From: AWTP1-13 sp050248715
GTDB taxonomy: Bacteria > Pseudomonadota > Alphaproteobacteria > Rhizobiales > Hyphomicrobiaceae
DNA: 64,000 nt
Assembly (NCBI GenBank): GCA_050248715.1
Contig: JBFWRV010000021.1
Location: 21,154 to 85,153 of the forward strand
Reading direction: 5' to 3'
Shown: piece after piece, positions 23,186-31,506 of the stretch
Numbering within the stretch: position 1 is the first letter of the stretch
Layout of the letters: the number at the start of each line of letters is the position of its first letter
Position numbers and translations under genes: made by a program
The notes under the pieces: generated by a model
Told to the model about the DNA's origin: nothing
The model's database searches: none
Seen by the model: the letters and a program-made list of their open reading frames with translations, nothing else

Positions 23186-23249
23186 GGCGCAACACCTGCA
23201 CTTGAAGCTGGGTTTTGTGGATGGGCGGAGCCTGCGAGGCGCGGCGGCT

Positions 23250-23415
23250 CAAACGCAAGTGTCGAGTTATACACAATCTATACCGGAGGAGCGTCGCGCT
23301 GTCAAACGAAAAACTGATCACTTCAAGAAATAATTAGATATGTTGGCGATGACCTAAGTATAAATGATGCGAAAATACACAAAATTACAATTGTACCTCC
23401 GTCGCGGAGGGCGGG
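23250..23415 (-). promoter_or_regulatory. AT-rich upstream region, likely GTA operon promoter
   Basis: A sharp drop in GC between about 23260 and 23400 amid very GC-rich DNA, with TTACAATTGTA (near-palindrome at about 23385) and CCTCCGTCGCGGAGG (hairpin at about 23397). It precedes g1 on the minus strand and a plus-strand gene at 23550, so it may serve both. Confidence 0.45.
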
Positions 23416-23549
23416 GATAAGCGACCGAACGCAAGCTGCGCAGGTGCTTAACGCGGAGGACGGCCGGTCTGCCTTGCGCGCACGCCCGGCCCATGACAGG
23501 GGTGGGCCACCATCCATCGCCGAACCCTCACCAGGAACGGAGCCGACAC

Positions 23550-23945
23550 GTGAAGACACCCGATCCGCCCGCCGACATGACCGACGGCGTCTACACCGCC
23601 GTCGAGCCCGACGGCCGCGTCAAGTTCATCATGGCCCGCCGCGGCAAGGCCATCGCCAACGTCACGCTGCCAGCCAACGAAGCCGGGCAGGTGGCCGCCA
23701 AGGTTCTGGAAGGCGCGTTCTCGGCCTGGGATCAAGCGGCGCAGGGGCTGGTGCCGGAAGGCGGACGCAAGGACAGCTTTGCGTTCGTGCGCATCACCGG
23801 CCTCGGCCTCGGCGCGTGTCCGGTGGAGGGGCATGCCTGCCTCGTGGTGCGGGTGGGGGCGACAGAGCTCGGCTTCGCGTTCCCGCGCGACAAGCTCAAG
23901 CAGTTCGCGCAGTGGGTGGCGGCGCAGGAACTGCCGGGGCAGTAG
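23550..23945 (+). CDS. hypothetical protein
   Basis: 131 residues from GTG at 23550, preceded by AGGAACGGAG (9 bases); an upstream ATG at 23493 has no such site. The sequence looks like a mixed alpha/beta soluble protein: VYTAVEPDGRVKFIMARRGK, then SFAFVRITGLGLGACPVEGH and a C-terminal helix LKQFAQWVAAQEL. No signal peptide or known motif. It diverges from the GTA operon across the AT-rich region, so co-regulation with the GTA is possible but unproven. Confidence 0.7.
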   Translation: MKTPDPPADMTDGVYTAVEPDGRVKFIMARRGKAIANVTLPANEAGQVAAKVLEGAFSAWDQAAQGLVPEGGRKDSFAFVRITGLGLGACPVEGHACLVVRVGATELGFAFPRDKLKQFAQWVAAQELPGQ

Positions 23946-23967
23946 GGCGCGCGGCGGTCGTGTGTTG

Positions 23968-24052
23968 ACCGCAGGGCGCAAAAGGCGAAGCTGCATTGCG
24001 CCGAACCACGCGCCCATCGGTGCAATGCGCTGCGCTTTTGCACCCTACGGGA
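23968..24052. repeat. REP-like repeat, family H
   Basis: GGGCGCAAAAGGCGAAGC...GCATTGCGCC and GGTGCAATGCGCTGCGC...TTTTGCACCCTACG, two inverted palindromes between converging genes. Confidence 0.6.
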
Positions 24053-24060
24053 AACCAGCG

Positions 24061-24507
24061 CTAGCAGTAGTCCCAGTAGCCGCGCTGACCGTAGGGATCG
24101 GCCCAGTACCAGCACAGATCGGGCGCCGGACGCCGCGGCACATATCCCACCGCGGCCACGGTGATGAGCGTGCCGAGGGCCACGCCGGCAACGATGGTGC
24201 CGTAGTAGGGCCGCCGGACCCAGGGCCGCCCATACCAGTAGGGACGGCCGGCCCAGCCCGGCGGACCGTGCCAATGCCGGGCGCCGCGCCAACCCGGCTG
24301 ACCGTGCCAGCCCGGGAACGCGCGCGCCCTCGGGGCCCTGCGCCAATCGCGCGCGCGATTGGCCCCCGGAGGCCCGTACTGAACGCGCTCGACGGCGCGC
24401 ATATCGCCCCGCGAGGACGACACACCGGGATAGACCGCCGCCTCCGCCTTCAGGGATTGCGCAACAAGGGCCAGAGCCGCTGCCGCGATCACCATGTGCT
24501 TCTTCAT
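24061..24507 (-). CDS. secreted/membrane Gly-Arg-Trp-rich hypothetical protein
   Basis: 148 residues. The ATG at 24507 follows GGGAGACG and starts a signal peptide (MKKHMVIAAAALALVAQS, cleavage near AEA-A). The middle is rich in Gly, Trp, Arg and Pro (WHGQPGWRGARHWHGPPGW), then a short hydrophobic segment (TIVAGVALGTLITVAAVGYV) and a Cys-containing tail ending GQRGYWDYC. This architecture is common among small envelope proteins of Rhizobiales; function unknown. Confidence 0.75.
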   Translation of the reverse strand: MKKHMVIAAAALALVAQSLKAEAAVYPGVSSSRGDMRAVERVQYGPPGANRARDWRRAPRARAFPGWHGQPGWRGARHWHGPPGWAGRPYWYGRPWVRRPYYGTIVAGVALGTLITVAAVGYVPRRPAPDLCWYWADPYGQRGYWDYC

Positions 24508-24629
24508 CGGACGTCTCCCGTTCGACAAGCCCCGTACCGATTAGGGCATGCTCGCGGGCAAAGGCGACGATTTTTGGATCGAGGAACAGCCGTGTGTGTG
24601 GACGGACGCCGCACATTGATTTTTTGCCA

Positions 24630-24769
24630 CCACGGCGTAAGTATCGGCGTTGCAGGGCTGCGGGGTGCGTCGCGAGCAACGACCCGGGGGCCTATAAGAA
24701 CCGCTCGGGAGCTGTCCCTGACCCTGGCCGTGGCCTCGGTCACACGGCGCCCACCTACATTCTCGTAGG
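24630..24769 (+). ncRNA. candidate structured RNA, possibly 6S (SsrS)
   Basis: No ORF with coding character. CCACGGC (24630-24636) pairs with GCCGTGG (24727-24733), closing a long irregular hairpin with inner pairings GCAGGG/CCCTG and GCGAGC/GCTCG around an internal bubble, followed by CCTACATTCTCGTAGG. This is the general shape of 6S RNA. In many Alphaproteobacteria 6S lies just upstream of the formyltetrahydrofolate cyclo-ligase gene; here that gene (28777) is the next conserved plus-strand gene, after a restriction-modification insertion. Identity is inferred from fold and synteny only. Confidence 0.35.
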
Positions 24770-24840
24770 GACCCAGCGGGATCAACGCCCGCACGGCTCA
24801 GGCGGCTCTGCATCTTCCTTTGCTCGCCGGACCGGCGCCC

Positions 24841-25122
24841 TCAGGCCGCCTGCAATCGCGCCAGTTCGGCCTCGAACTCGAAGCGAAGCTGCGCACCCTC
24901 ATCCTCAGGCAGCCAGAACGTCATCTGGGGGAAAAGCGTGCGATAGAGCCTCGCATTCACTGGTGGCCAGGGCATGATCTTGGCGGTGCGTGCCTCCGCG
25001 AGCAAGCCGTGGAGGAATTCGCGCATCTGGTCGGGATTGGGGCCGCCGGCCCTACTCGGCTCGCCGCCGAACAGTTCAAGCTGGCTGCCCCTGACCGCCT
25101 CGGGCGGGCTGTCGTGAGCCAT
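24841..25122 (-). CDS. small hypothetical protein downstream of the Type ISP-like gene
   Basis: 93 residues; the ATG at 25122 follows AGGGGGATTC. It contains GSQLELFGGEP near the N-terminus and a C-terminal LTFWLPEDEGAQLRFEFEAE-like acidic stretch (actual: MTFWLPEDEGAQLRFEFEAE). No signal peptide. It is on the same strand as the restriction-modification gene that ends 103 bp upstream, so it may be part of that module. Family not recognised. Confidence 0.6.
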   Translation of the reverse strand: MAHDSPPEAVRGSQLELFGGEPSRAGGPNPDQMREFLHGLLAEARTAKIMPWPPVNARLYRTLFPQMTFWLPEDEGAQLRFEFEAELARLQAA

Positions 25123-25225
25123 GAATCCCCCTGCCAAATCGTGAACCGCAGAACCCTCTGTGATTCGCGCTGGCAGGGCGATAGCTGCCCGGCCTCTCCA
25201 CACAAAAATGAGCCGCCGGCCGGCC

Positions 25226-27199
25226 CTACGCTTCGACGGGCGCGCCATCTTTCCATTCGACCGCTGCGACCTTGGACGCGGCGTAGTTGGCATCGAGCGC
25301 CGGTCCCATCAGCAGGATGGCGGCGATGCGGCGCACCATCTCGGAGACGTAGGCCGCCTCGTCGGGCTTCAGCGCGCGGCCCAGCACGTCGTGCTCGCGA
25401 TAGGAGAGCCACTTCTTGATCACCTGGTAGCCGCCCAGCGTGTAGCCCCACACCCGAGCCGGCACGTTCGACCACCAGGCGTCGCCGTTGAGGTGGATGT
25501 CGAAGGTCTTGTAACCCAGGAGCGCCAGCACCTCGTCGAGCGACAGGCCGATGGCCTTGCCCTCTTGGGCGAGCGCGGTGCGCTCGGCCTCGGTATAGGC
25601 GCGCTCGGCCGCGAGGCCGCGGCCGGGCATAACGATGCGGCTACCGCCGGCATTCTGGATGGAGCCCCAGCGGGCGGTGAGGTTCAGGTCGTCGCCGTCC
25701 AGGCCGGTGTCGTCATGCTTGGTCGGGAGGCCCAAGGTCCTGAGGCCGGCGCGGAGCGTTCCGGTGGAGACGCCCGGTGCCGGCGTCTCAGGGTCGAGCA
25801 GTGTAGCGAGGGTGGCGCCGAGCGCCGCTGAGGCTCGCAAGAGATTGGCGTCACCGGGTAGCGGGATGTGCGGCTCTTCAATCCGCATCGCGCCACCATT
25901 TTCCGCGAAGTACGTTGGGCTGTGCAGAACAGCAATGCAATGCGTGAAGGTTTGTTCTCCGTCTTCGGCAAAGACGGCGGAGACATTGGTCTTTCCATGC
26001 ACCTTGAAAGGGATAGCTCCTGCGCTACCGTCCATCGCATTGCGATCAAGCACGGAGCGGCAGACCAGGGGCGGAGACCATTCCTTTCTTTGAGCGCGTG
26101 GAATGATCATCTCCAATGATCGCGCTGCACGGGCCTCCAAATAGTCAACCCGCTTCTCGTCCAACAATTTTGTGTCGGGGTCCCAATAGAGCCAGCGCAC
26201 ATCAAATGGCCGGTAGGCAGTACGCACGATGTTGTCCGCGAGCAGGCCCCGCTTGCGAAGCGTCTCGCGCGTCACAATGGGATCAAAGCGGCCGGAAGCG
26301 CTCATGACCACAGGAGATTTGATGCGCATGTCCTCATGCGACACCTTGGGATCGAAATAGTCGGCAAGGCGCCCTTCGAGGGCTTCACGGTCGATGCTAA
26401 CCAGGAAATCGTCGCGGCTTGTTGTGACACCTGGAAACGAGACCGGAAATAGTTCCGATAACTTTGGCCACTCAAAATAGTGCTCAGCTACGGATGCGCC
26501 AACGAACGGCAGACCGAGCTCCATCGGGGGCGCGACCGCTTTGTACAAAGATTTCGGCTTGGATTCGGCTGTTTCCAACAAGACAGCCCGCTTCTCTGTG
26601 CCCCACAGACTGCGGAGACCAACCACGCTCGCGGCTACGTGCTCTGGCCGTCGTACCAAGGTCGCGATTGCGGTTCCTACCTGGATACCCTCGCGGTTGT
26701 GCTCAGTCGAGAATATCGATGGGTCGGATTTCCCGTCAGGAGCGGTCTTGCCGGTTTTGTACTTGTCACCGTTGAGGCAGTCGATGCGAATAGTGCCAAA
26801 CACCTCCAGATAGCGCTCGCGCATGCCGGTGAACGACAGGCCGTCGAGCCAGGAATAGTTGGAGATGAAGCAGACGATGCCGCGGCCGGTCTTGTCGACG
26901 ATGCGGCGCTCGGCCATGCGGAAGAAGCGCACGTAGAGGTCGTTGAGCCCGCTGCCCTCTGGCTTGCGCACGTGCTTGGTCGAGCGATAAGCATTCGACA
27001 GGTCTCGCTCCTCGCCGATGGTCACGCCCGCATAGCCGTTGTACGGAGGATTGCCGAGGATCACGAGGATCGGCGCCTCCTGCTTGAGCTGCTCGGCCTT
27101 CTTGCGCTCCTCCTCGAGACCGGGAAAGGGCAGCGGCTTGCTGGTGGTCGGCTCCCACCCCGTCAGCGCGTTGGTGAGGTAGACGCTGGCGCGCTCGTG
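25226..27199 (-). CDS. Type ISP-like restriction-modification enzyme, C-terminal part after a frameshift
   Basis: About 657 codons continuing the protein of 27163-28575 in another frame. It opens at HERASVYLTNALTGW, has the adenine methyltransferase motif IV LVILGNPPYNGYAGV, then a long target-recognition region and the Type ISP C-terminal specificity domain (IHLNGDAWWSNVPARVWGYT, VIKKWLSYREHDVLGRALKP). No credible start lies at its beginning, so it cannot make protein unless the frameshift is an error or is bypassed. The open frame extending to 27808 is shadow sequence. Confidence 0.8.
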   Translation of the reverse strand, partial: HERASVYLTNALTGWEPTTSKPLPFPGLEEERKKAEQLKQEAPILVILGNPPYNGYAGVTIGEERDLSNAYRSTKHVRKPEGSGLNDLYVRFFRMAERRIVDKTGRGIVCFISNYSWLDGLSFTGMRERYLEVFGTIRIDCLNGDKYKTGKTAPDGKSDPSIFSTEHNREGIQVGTAIATLVRRPEHVAASVVGLRSLWGTEKRAVLLETAESKPKSLYKAVAPPMELGLPFVGASVAEHYFEWPKLSELFPVSFPGVTTSRDDFLVSIDREALEGRLADYFDPKVSHEDMRIKSPVVMSASGRFDPIVTRETLRKRGLLADNIVRTAYRPFDVRWLYWDPDTKLLDEKRVDYLEARAARSLEMIIPRAQRKEWSPPLVCRSVLDRNAMDGSAGAIPFKVHGKTNVSAVFAEDGEQTFTHCIAVLHSPTYFAENGGAMRIEEPHIPLPGDANLLRASAALGATLATLLDPETPAPGVSTGTLRAGLRTLGLPTKHDDTGLDGDDLNLTARWGSIQNAGGSRIVMPGRGLAAERAYTEAERTALAQEGKAIGLSLDEVLALLGYKTFDIHLNGDAWWSNVPARVWGYTLGGYQVIKKWLSYREHDVLGRALKPDEAAYVSEMVRRIAAILLMGPALDANYAASKVAAVEWKDGAPVEA

Positions 27200-28575
27200 G
27201 TCTCGAGGCTGGCGCCGAGCCGCTGCAGCACGCTGCCGACCTGCAGGTGCGCGACGATGAACGGTGCCGGCATGATCTCGAAGCCGAGCACGCGCTGCAG
27301 CGCAGCCTTCTTGACCATCTGGCCCTTCAGTCCGCCGAGCCCCTTGTCGGTGAGCGTCTTGTCGATGCGCCGCAGCACCGCGGCGACATAGGCGCCCGTG
27401 CCGCAGCAGGGGTCGAGCACGTAGACATTGTCGGCGGCGAGGCCGTCGGCGACGCCCAGGTCGTCTCTCAAGGCCTTGTCCACGCGCGCCACCATGTAGG
27501 TGACGACCTCGCCCGGCGTGTACCACACGCCCAGGTCCTTGCGCAGCACGGGATCGAAGGCTTCCAGGAACGGCTCGTAGAAGAACTGAACCGCGTCGGC
27601 GTCGTTGAACTTCTGGAGGAACTCCTCCTTGACGACGCGGTTGAGCGTGGCTTCCGTCCAGTCGAGCAGCTCGACAAGACCAAGCGGCTGCAGCTGCCTG
27701 GGGGCGGCGAGTTGCTGGAACAGCGCGCTCACGAACGGCACGTTGAGGTGCCAGATTGCCTTCTGCCACTCGAAGCGCCCGGTCGGCGGGGGCTTCTGGC
27801 GGGCCCACAGCACCCAGGAGGAGAACACGCCGTAGAACAGCGTCTGCACCAGCGTGGAGCGGAAGAAGTGCTCGCCCTTGCCGCCTTCGAACTTCATGCC
27901 GAGGGCTTCTTCGAGCGCTGATCGCACGGTGGCGAGCGCCGGCAAGTCGCCTGCTGCCTCCACCCGCTCCAGGGCGTCACGGGCGTAGGAGGCGAGGAAC
28001 CAGGCGAGGTCCTTGGGCTCGCGCAGCGCCACCGACTGCGTGAGCGTGCGCATCAGGTACTCGCCGAACGCGCGGCCGACGCGCTCCGCCGACTTGCGGG
28101 GCGTGGAGACCAGCTCCCAGAACGAGGCGGCATCCTTGGCGAGCTGGAAGTGCTCGCGTTTCTCGGGACGCCCGTCGGGCGCCTCGCCGATGATGAGGAA
28201 CTCGCGCAGGTTGGTGACGATGACCAGTCTGTAGGCCGTGAAATACTTGGTGACCTGATCCGACCTCGCCTTCATCCAGGCGTCGTCAGCCACCGGCTTC
28301 ATCTCGATGACACCGCGCTCGGGGCTCTGGCCCTTGCGGGGCGTGCCACGCTGGATTTGGCTGGCGGCGAACAGCCCGAAATCCGGATGCCCCGCGCCAG
28401 TGTTCTCGAGATCGGCGAGACAGTGCACGCGACCCTTCAGATCGGCGCCAATGGCATTCAGCAAGTTGGCGAGAGCAGGATAGTAGGAACGCTCTGGCGT
28501 GCCCGCGCCCAGGCTACGTACTTTGCGCAATTCAGAAAAATAGTCCTCGACAATCTTGATGAGCTTGTCGGCCAA
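27163..28575 (-). CDS. Type ISP-like restriction-modification enzyme, N-terminal part
   Basis: 470 residues, of which about 459 are genuine before the frameshift near 27200. The N-terminus has a PD-(D/E)xK-type nuclease pattern: PDFGLFA (about residue 64) and GVIEMKP (about 88), consistent with DNA cleavage. SAM-binding motif I is NVYVLDPCCGTGAYVAAVLR. Motif IV (NPPY) lies in the next frame. Together the parts make about 1110 residues, shorter than classical Type ISP enzymes (about 1600), and no helicase ATPase is seen, so this is more like a fused nuclease-methylase. It probably entered as an island between the candidate 6S RNA and the cyclo-ligase gene. Confidence 0.85.
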   Translation of the reverse strand: MADKLIKIVEDYFSELRKVRSLGAGTPERSYYPALANLLNAIGADLKGRVHCLADLENTGAGHPDFGLFAASQIQRGTPRKGQSPERGVIEMKPVADDAWMKARSDQVTKYFTAYRLVIVTNLREFLIIGEAPDGRPEKREHFQLAKDAASFWELVSTPRKSAERVGRAFGEYLMRTLTQSVALREPKDLAWFLASYARDALERVEAAGDLPALATVRSALEEALGMKFEGGKGEHFFRSTLVQTLFYGVFSSWVLWARQKPPPTGRFEWQKAIWHLNVPFVSALFQQLAAPRQLQPLGLVELLDWTEATLNRVVKEEFLQKFNDADAVQFFYEPFLEAFDPVLRKDLGVWYTPGEVVTYMVARVDKALRDDLGVADGLAADNVYVLDPCCGTGAYVAAVLRRIDKTLTDKGLGGLKGQMVKKAALQRVLGFEIMPAPFIVAHLQVGSVLQRLGASLETTSAPASTSPTR

Positions 28576-28776
28576 AGTCGCCTCCCCCGTGATTCGGAGC
28601 TTAGCAACTCGGCCGTCGGCAGCACAATCAGTCCGAGGCGGGTCCCAGCATCAACCTCAAGCTTCGTCATTGCACAACATACATTACGCGGCGGGGCATT
28701 TGGGCATGCGCTCAGTGCACGCGCACCCCCTCGCGCGTCTTGCCCAGACGCATCCAATGGGGCTTTATCGGAGCGC

Positions 28777-29373
28777 GTGAACGAACCGATCGACATAGTC
28801 GAGGCCAAGGCGGCGCTGCGGGCGCGCATGAAGGCGTGGCGCGCGGGGCTGGGGGCTGCGGCCATGACGCGCGCGGCCGAGGCGGTGGCGGGGCATGGGC
28901 TGGCATTCCTCGATGTCGGCAGGGATGCGGTGATCTCCGGCTTCGCCTCGATGCCCGACGAGTTCCGCGCCTGGCCGCTGCTGCGGCGCCTCGGCGGCGA
29001 GGGCCGGACGCTGGCGCTGCCGGTGATGCAGGGCAAGGGCAAGCCGCTGCTGTTCCGCGCCTGGTCGCCCGGCGATGCCATGGACAGGGCGGTGTGGGGC
29101 ATAGCCGAGCCCAAGGCCGACAAGGCAGAGCTCGAGCCCGATATCGTGCTGGCCCCGCTGCTGGCGTTCGATGCGGCGGGAGGGCGGCTGGGCTACGGCG
29201 GCGGCTTCTACGACCGCACGATCCGGGGCCTGCGCGCCCGCAAGCGGATCGTGGTGGTGGGCCTCGCCTACGACGAGCAGCAGGTCGACGAGGTGCCCCA
29301 TCTCGACTATGACGAGCGCCTCGATTGGGTGCTCACGCCGTCCGGCCCGAGGCGTTGCACGGGAACGGCATAG
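28777..29373 (+). CDS. 5-formyltetrahydrofolate cyclo-ligase
   Basis: Converts 5-formyl-THF to 5,10-methenyl-THF with ATP. 198 residues from GTG at 28777 (NEPIDIVEAKAALRARMKAW). The signature LGYGGGFYDRTI (nucleotide/folate site) and the late VGLAYDEQQVDEVPHLDYDE are intact. ATG starts are absent upstream in this frame. It precedes the TIGR00282 phosphoesterase gene, the conserved order in Rhizobiales. A family D repeat follows the stop. Confidence 0.93.
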   Translation: MNEPIDIVEAKAALRARMKAWRAGLGAAAMTRAAEAVAGHGLAFLDVGRDAVISGFASMPDEFRAWPLLRRLGGEGRTLALPVMQGKGKPLLFRAWSPGDAMDRAVWGIAEPKADKAELEPDIVLAPLLAFDAAGGRLGYGGGFYDRTIRGLRARKRIVVVGLAYDEQQVDEVPHLDYDERLDWVLTPSGPRRCTGTA

Positions 29374-29382
29374 CCTCCTTTG

Positions 29383-29530
29383 CCGTTCCGGCCGAGGGTG
29401 ACAGCCCGGGGGCCGGGGGCCGGGCCCACAACCACGCGCTGACCCGCGCGGCCCCTGGGTTCCGGATATTTCGCTCGCGAAATTCCGGAATGACAAGGGC
29501 GCGAAATTTCCGGGATGACAAGGGGGCGGA
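29383..29530. repeat. REP-like repeat cluster, family D
   Basis: CCGAGGGTGACAGCCCGG, CCTGGGTTCCGGATATTTCGCTCGCGAAATTCCGGAATGACA. Between the cyclo-ligase and phosphoesterase genes. Confidence 0.65.
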
Positions 29531-29610
29531 ATTGAGCCGAACATGCTCTCTTGCGCAGTGCCGGTCTGCGCGAATTCACGATCCGGGACACGATCAGGAA
29601 ACGGGGCGGC

Positions 29611-30435
29611 ATGCGGGTACTGTTTCTCGGCGATGTGGTGGGCCGCTCCGGCCGGCAGGCGGTGCTCGACGCGCTGCCCAACCTGCGCCAGCGCTACAAG
29701 CTCGACTTCGTCGCCATCAACGGCGAGAACGCGGCCGGCGGCTTCGGCATCACCGAGGCGATCTGCGAGGAGCTCATCGGCGCCGGGGCCGACGTGGTGA
29801 CGCTCGGCAACCACGCCTTCGACCAGAAGGAGGCGCTGGTTTTCATCGAGCGGCAAGAGCGCCTGCTGCGGCCGGCCAACTTCCCACCCGGCACGCCCGG
29901 CCGCGGCTCGGGGCTGTTCAAGGCCAGGAACGGAGCCGACGTGCTCGTCATCAACGCCATGGGACTCATCTTCATGCCCGAGCTCGCCTGCCCGTTCCGG
30001 GCAGTCGACAAGGAGCTCGAGGCGTGCCCGCTCAAGGACGGCGCCGACGCCATCCTGATCGACTTCCACGCCGAGGCGACCAGCGAGAAGCAGGCCATGG
30101 GCTATTTCGCCGACGGCCGGGCCAGCATCGTCGTCGGCACGCACACGCACGCGCCGACCGCGGACGAGCGCGTGCTGCCGCGCGGCACGGCCTACATCTC
30201 CGACATCGGCATGTGCGGCGACTACGAATCGGTGCTGGGCATGGACCCCGCCGAGCCGCTCAACCGCTTCCTGACCAAGATCCCGCGCGGGCGATTCGAG
30301 CCGGCCCTCGGCCCGGCCACCATCTCCGGCCTGGCGGTGGAGATCGACGACGCGACGGGGCTGGCGCGGCGCACGGCAGGATTGCGGCTCGGTGGTGTCT
30401 TGGCACCTACCGAGCCGCTGTTCTGGGTCGAATGA
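29611..30435 (+). CDS. TIGR00282-family metallophosphoesterase (YmdB-like)
   Basis: 274 residues starting MRVLFLGDVVGRSGRQAVLD. Metal ligands appear as FLGDVVG, INGENAAGG (Asn), LGNHAFD (His) and HTHAPTADE, in the order of the calcineurin-like family. YmdB homologues are cyclic-nucleotide or 2',3'-cNMP phosphodiesterases; substrate here is unproven. The ATG at 29611 starts the conserved part. It follows the cyclo-ligase gene; in related genomes yebC-ruvCAB comes next, but here those genes are 20 kb away. A hairpin follows the stop. Confidence 0.92.
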   Translation: MRVLFLGDVVGRSGRQAVLDALPNLRQRYKLDFVAINGENAAGGFGITEAICEELIGAGADVVTLGNHAFDQKEALVFIERQERLLRPANFPPGTPGRGSGLFKARNGADVLVINAMGLIFMPELACPFRAVDKELEACPLKDGADAILIDFHAEATSEKQAMGYFADGRASIVVGTHTHAPTADERVLPRGTAYISDIGMCGDYESVLGMDPAEPLNRFLTKIPRGRFEPALGPATISGLAVEIDDATGLARRTAGLRLGGVLAPTEPLFWVE

Positions 30436-30457
30436 GAAAGAGAGCTAGCTTCTAGTC

Positions 30458-30479
30458 GAGGACGGGCAATTCCGTCCTC
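30458..30479 (+). terminator. hairpin after the phosphoesterase gene
   Basis: GAGGACGG-GCAATT-CCGTCCTC, an 8-bp perfect stem 23 bp after the stop; no T-tract. Possible terminator. Confidence 0.45.
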
Positions 30480-30657
30480 CAGTCGAGAGAGCTCGGTTAC
30501 TCGCGGGCTCCCGGGAGGCCGGCCCTTGGGCAGCTGGGCGGGCGGTCCCAGGATGCTGTCTGCATCCCTGCGCGGACGCTAGGCTTGAATGGTTAACGAA
30601 AGGTTAACGCGCGTTTCAGGCCGGCACGATCCTGCCAGGTTGCAGCGGCGACCCGCG

Positions 30658-30948
30658 TCAGGCCGCAGCCGCGACGGGGACGAGGGCGATGCGGAAGCCC
30701 GAGTACTTCTTGCGCAGCGCCATGCGCAGCACCACGAAGCCCCACACCAAACCGACAAGGCCGCCGGCGATGGCGGTCACCAGATTGAGGTTCTCCGGCG
30801 AAATCTGCAGTGCCATCCAGGCGAGGGCGATGACGAAACCGACGAGGCCGCCAAGCAGCGCGCCGCACAGCGTGCCGCGCCACGCAAACAGCCACCACAC
30901 CGGCAGCATGCGCCTGAAGGTCGGCTCAAGTTCCTTGGCTTCGAACAT
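30658..30948 (-). CDS. small membrane protein with two transmembrane helices
   Basis: 96 residues, starting MFEAKELEPTFRRMLPVWWL. Two hydrophobic segments, about residues 24-46 (GTLCGALLGGLVGFVIALAW) and 57-78 (VTAIAGGLVGLVWGFVVLRM), each with Gly-rich packing faces, separated by a short polar loop. A basic region follows (ALRKKYSGFR). No known domain. It stands alone between the phosphoesterase and a very small ORF. Confidence 0.75.
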   Translation of the reverse strand: MFEAKELEPTFRRMLPVWWLFAWRGTLCGALLGGLVGFVIALAWMALQISPENLNLVTAIAGGLVGLVWGFVVLRMALRKKYSGFRIALVPVAAAA

Positions 30949-31165
30949 GATTGGTCTCCGCAGCTGCGATCAGTCCGTTGCCTGATCGCTTTCAAGTTGG
31001 AGGAGGATTGATGCCACAACAGGTGTGCCGCGGATGTTCCGGGCGAAACATCCGTGCTCCGAGGATCAACGTCGCCGGCCATCGCGGCTTCGCGCACGGC
31101 TGGAGACGGCAGCGGCAGCCAAAACAGCGGGAGGGTTTACATCTGGCGCGTGGCTGGCTAGCGAT

Positions 31166-31321
31166 CTATTTGGCTTGAGCTGAGCGGATGGCTTGCAACA
31201 TGCGCTTGATGATCAGCAATCGCATCCGCTCGATGGCCCCCTGAGCGTCCTCGGTGAGGCGGCGATGATCGCAATTGCCATCCGGCTCGCCGCCGCGCTT
31301 GCTGCTGTCTGATCCCTTCAT
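31166..31321 (-). CDS. very small hypothetical protein
   Basis: 51 residues, starting MKGSDSSKRGGEPDGN and ending in an amphipathic helix (GAIERMRLLIIKRMLQAIRS). GAGCGAGG lies right before the ATG. Codon use resembles its neighbours. Plausible but unconfirmed. Confidence 0.4.
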   Translation of the reverse strand: MKGSDSSKRGGEPDGNCDHRRLTEDAQGAIERMRLLIIKRMLQAIRSAQAK

Positions 31322-31506
31322 CCTCGCTCGCCCGTCTGTGTTCCATTGCCCCGAGTGTCATATGACACATCGTGGCCAACGCGCCGGGCGCCGACAAGTT
31401 CCAAGCGGCCTTTGCACGCACGGCCTTTGGCCGGCGAATCGCCCCTCAAATTGCCGCAGGCCCTCCCAAACTCGCCCGCGTTACGACCAAGGCGCACGGC
31501 CAAGCT

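Noticed and set aside
28576..28776. 6S RNA directly upstream of the cyclo-ligase gene
   Set aside because: I could not find a long closing stem or bubble here; the stretch at 24.6 kb folds better.
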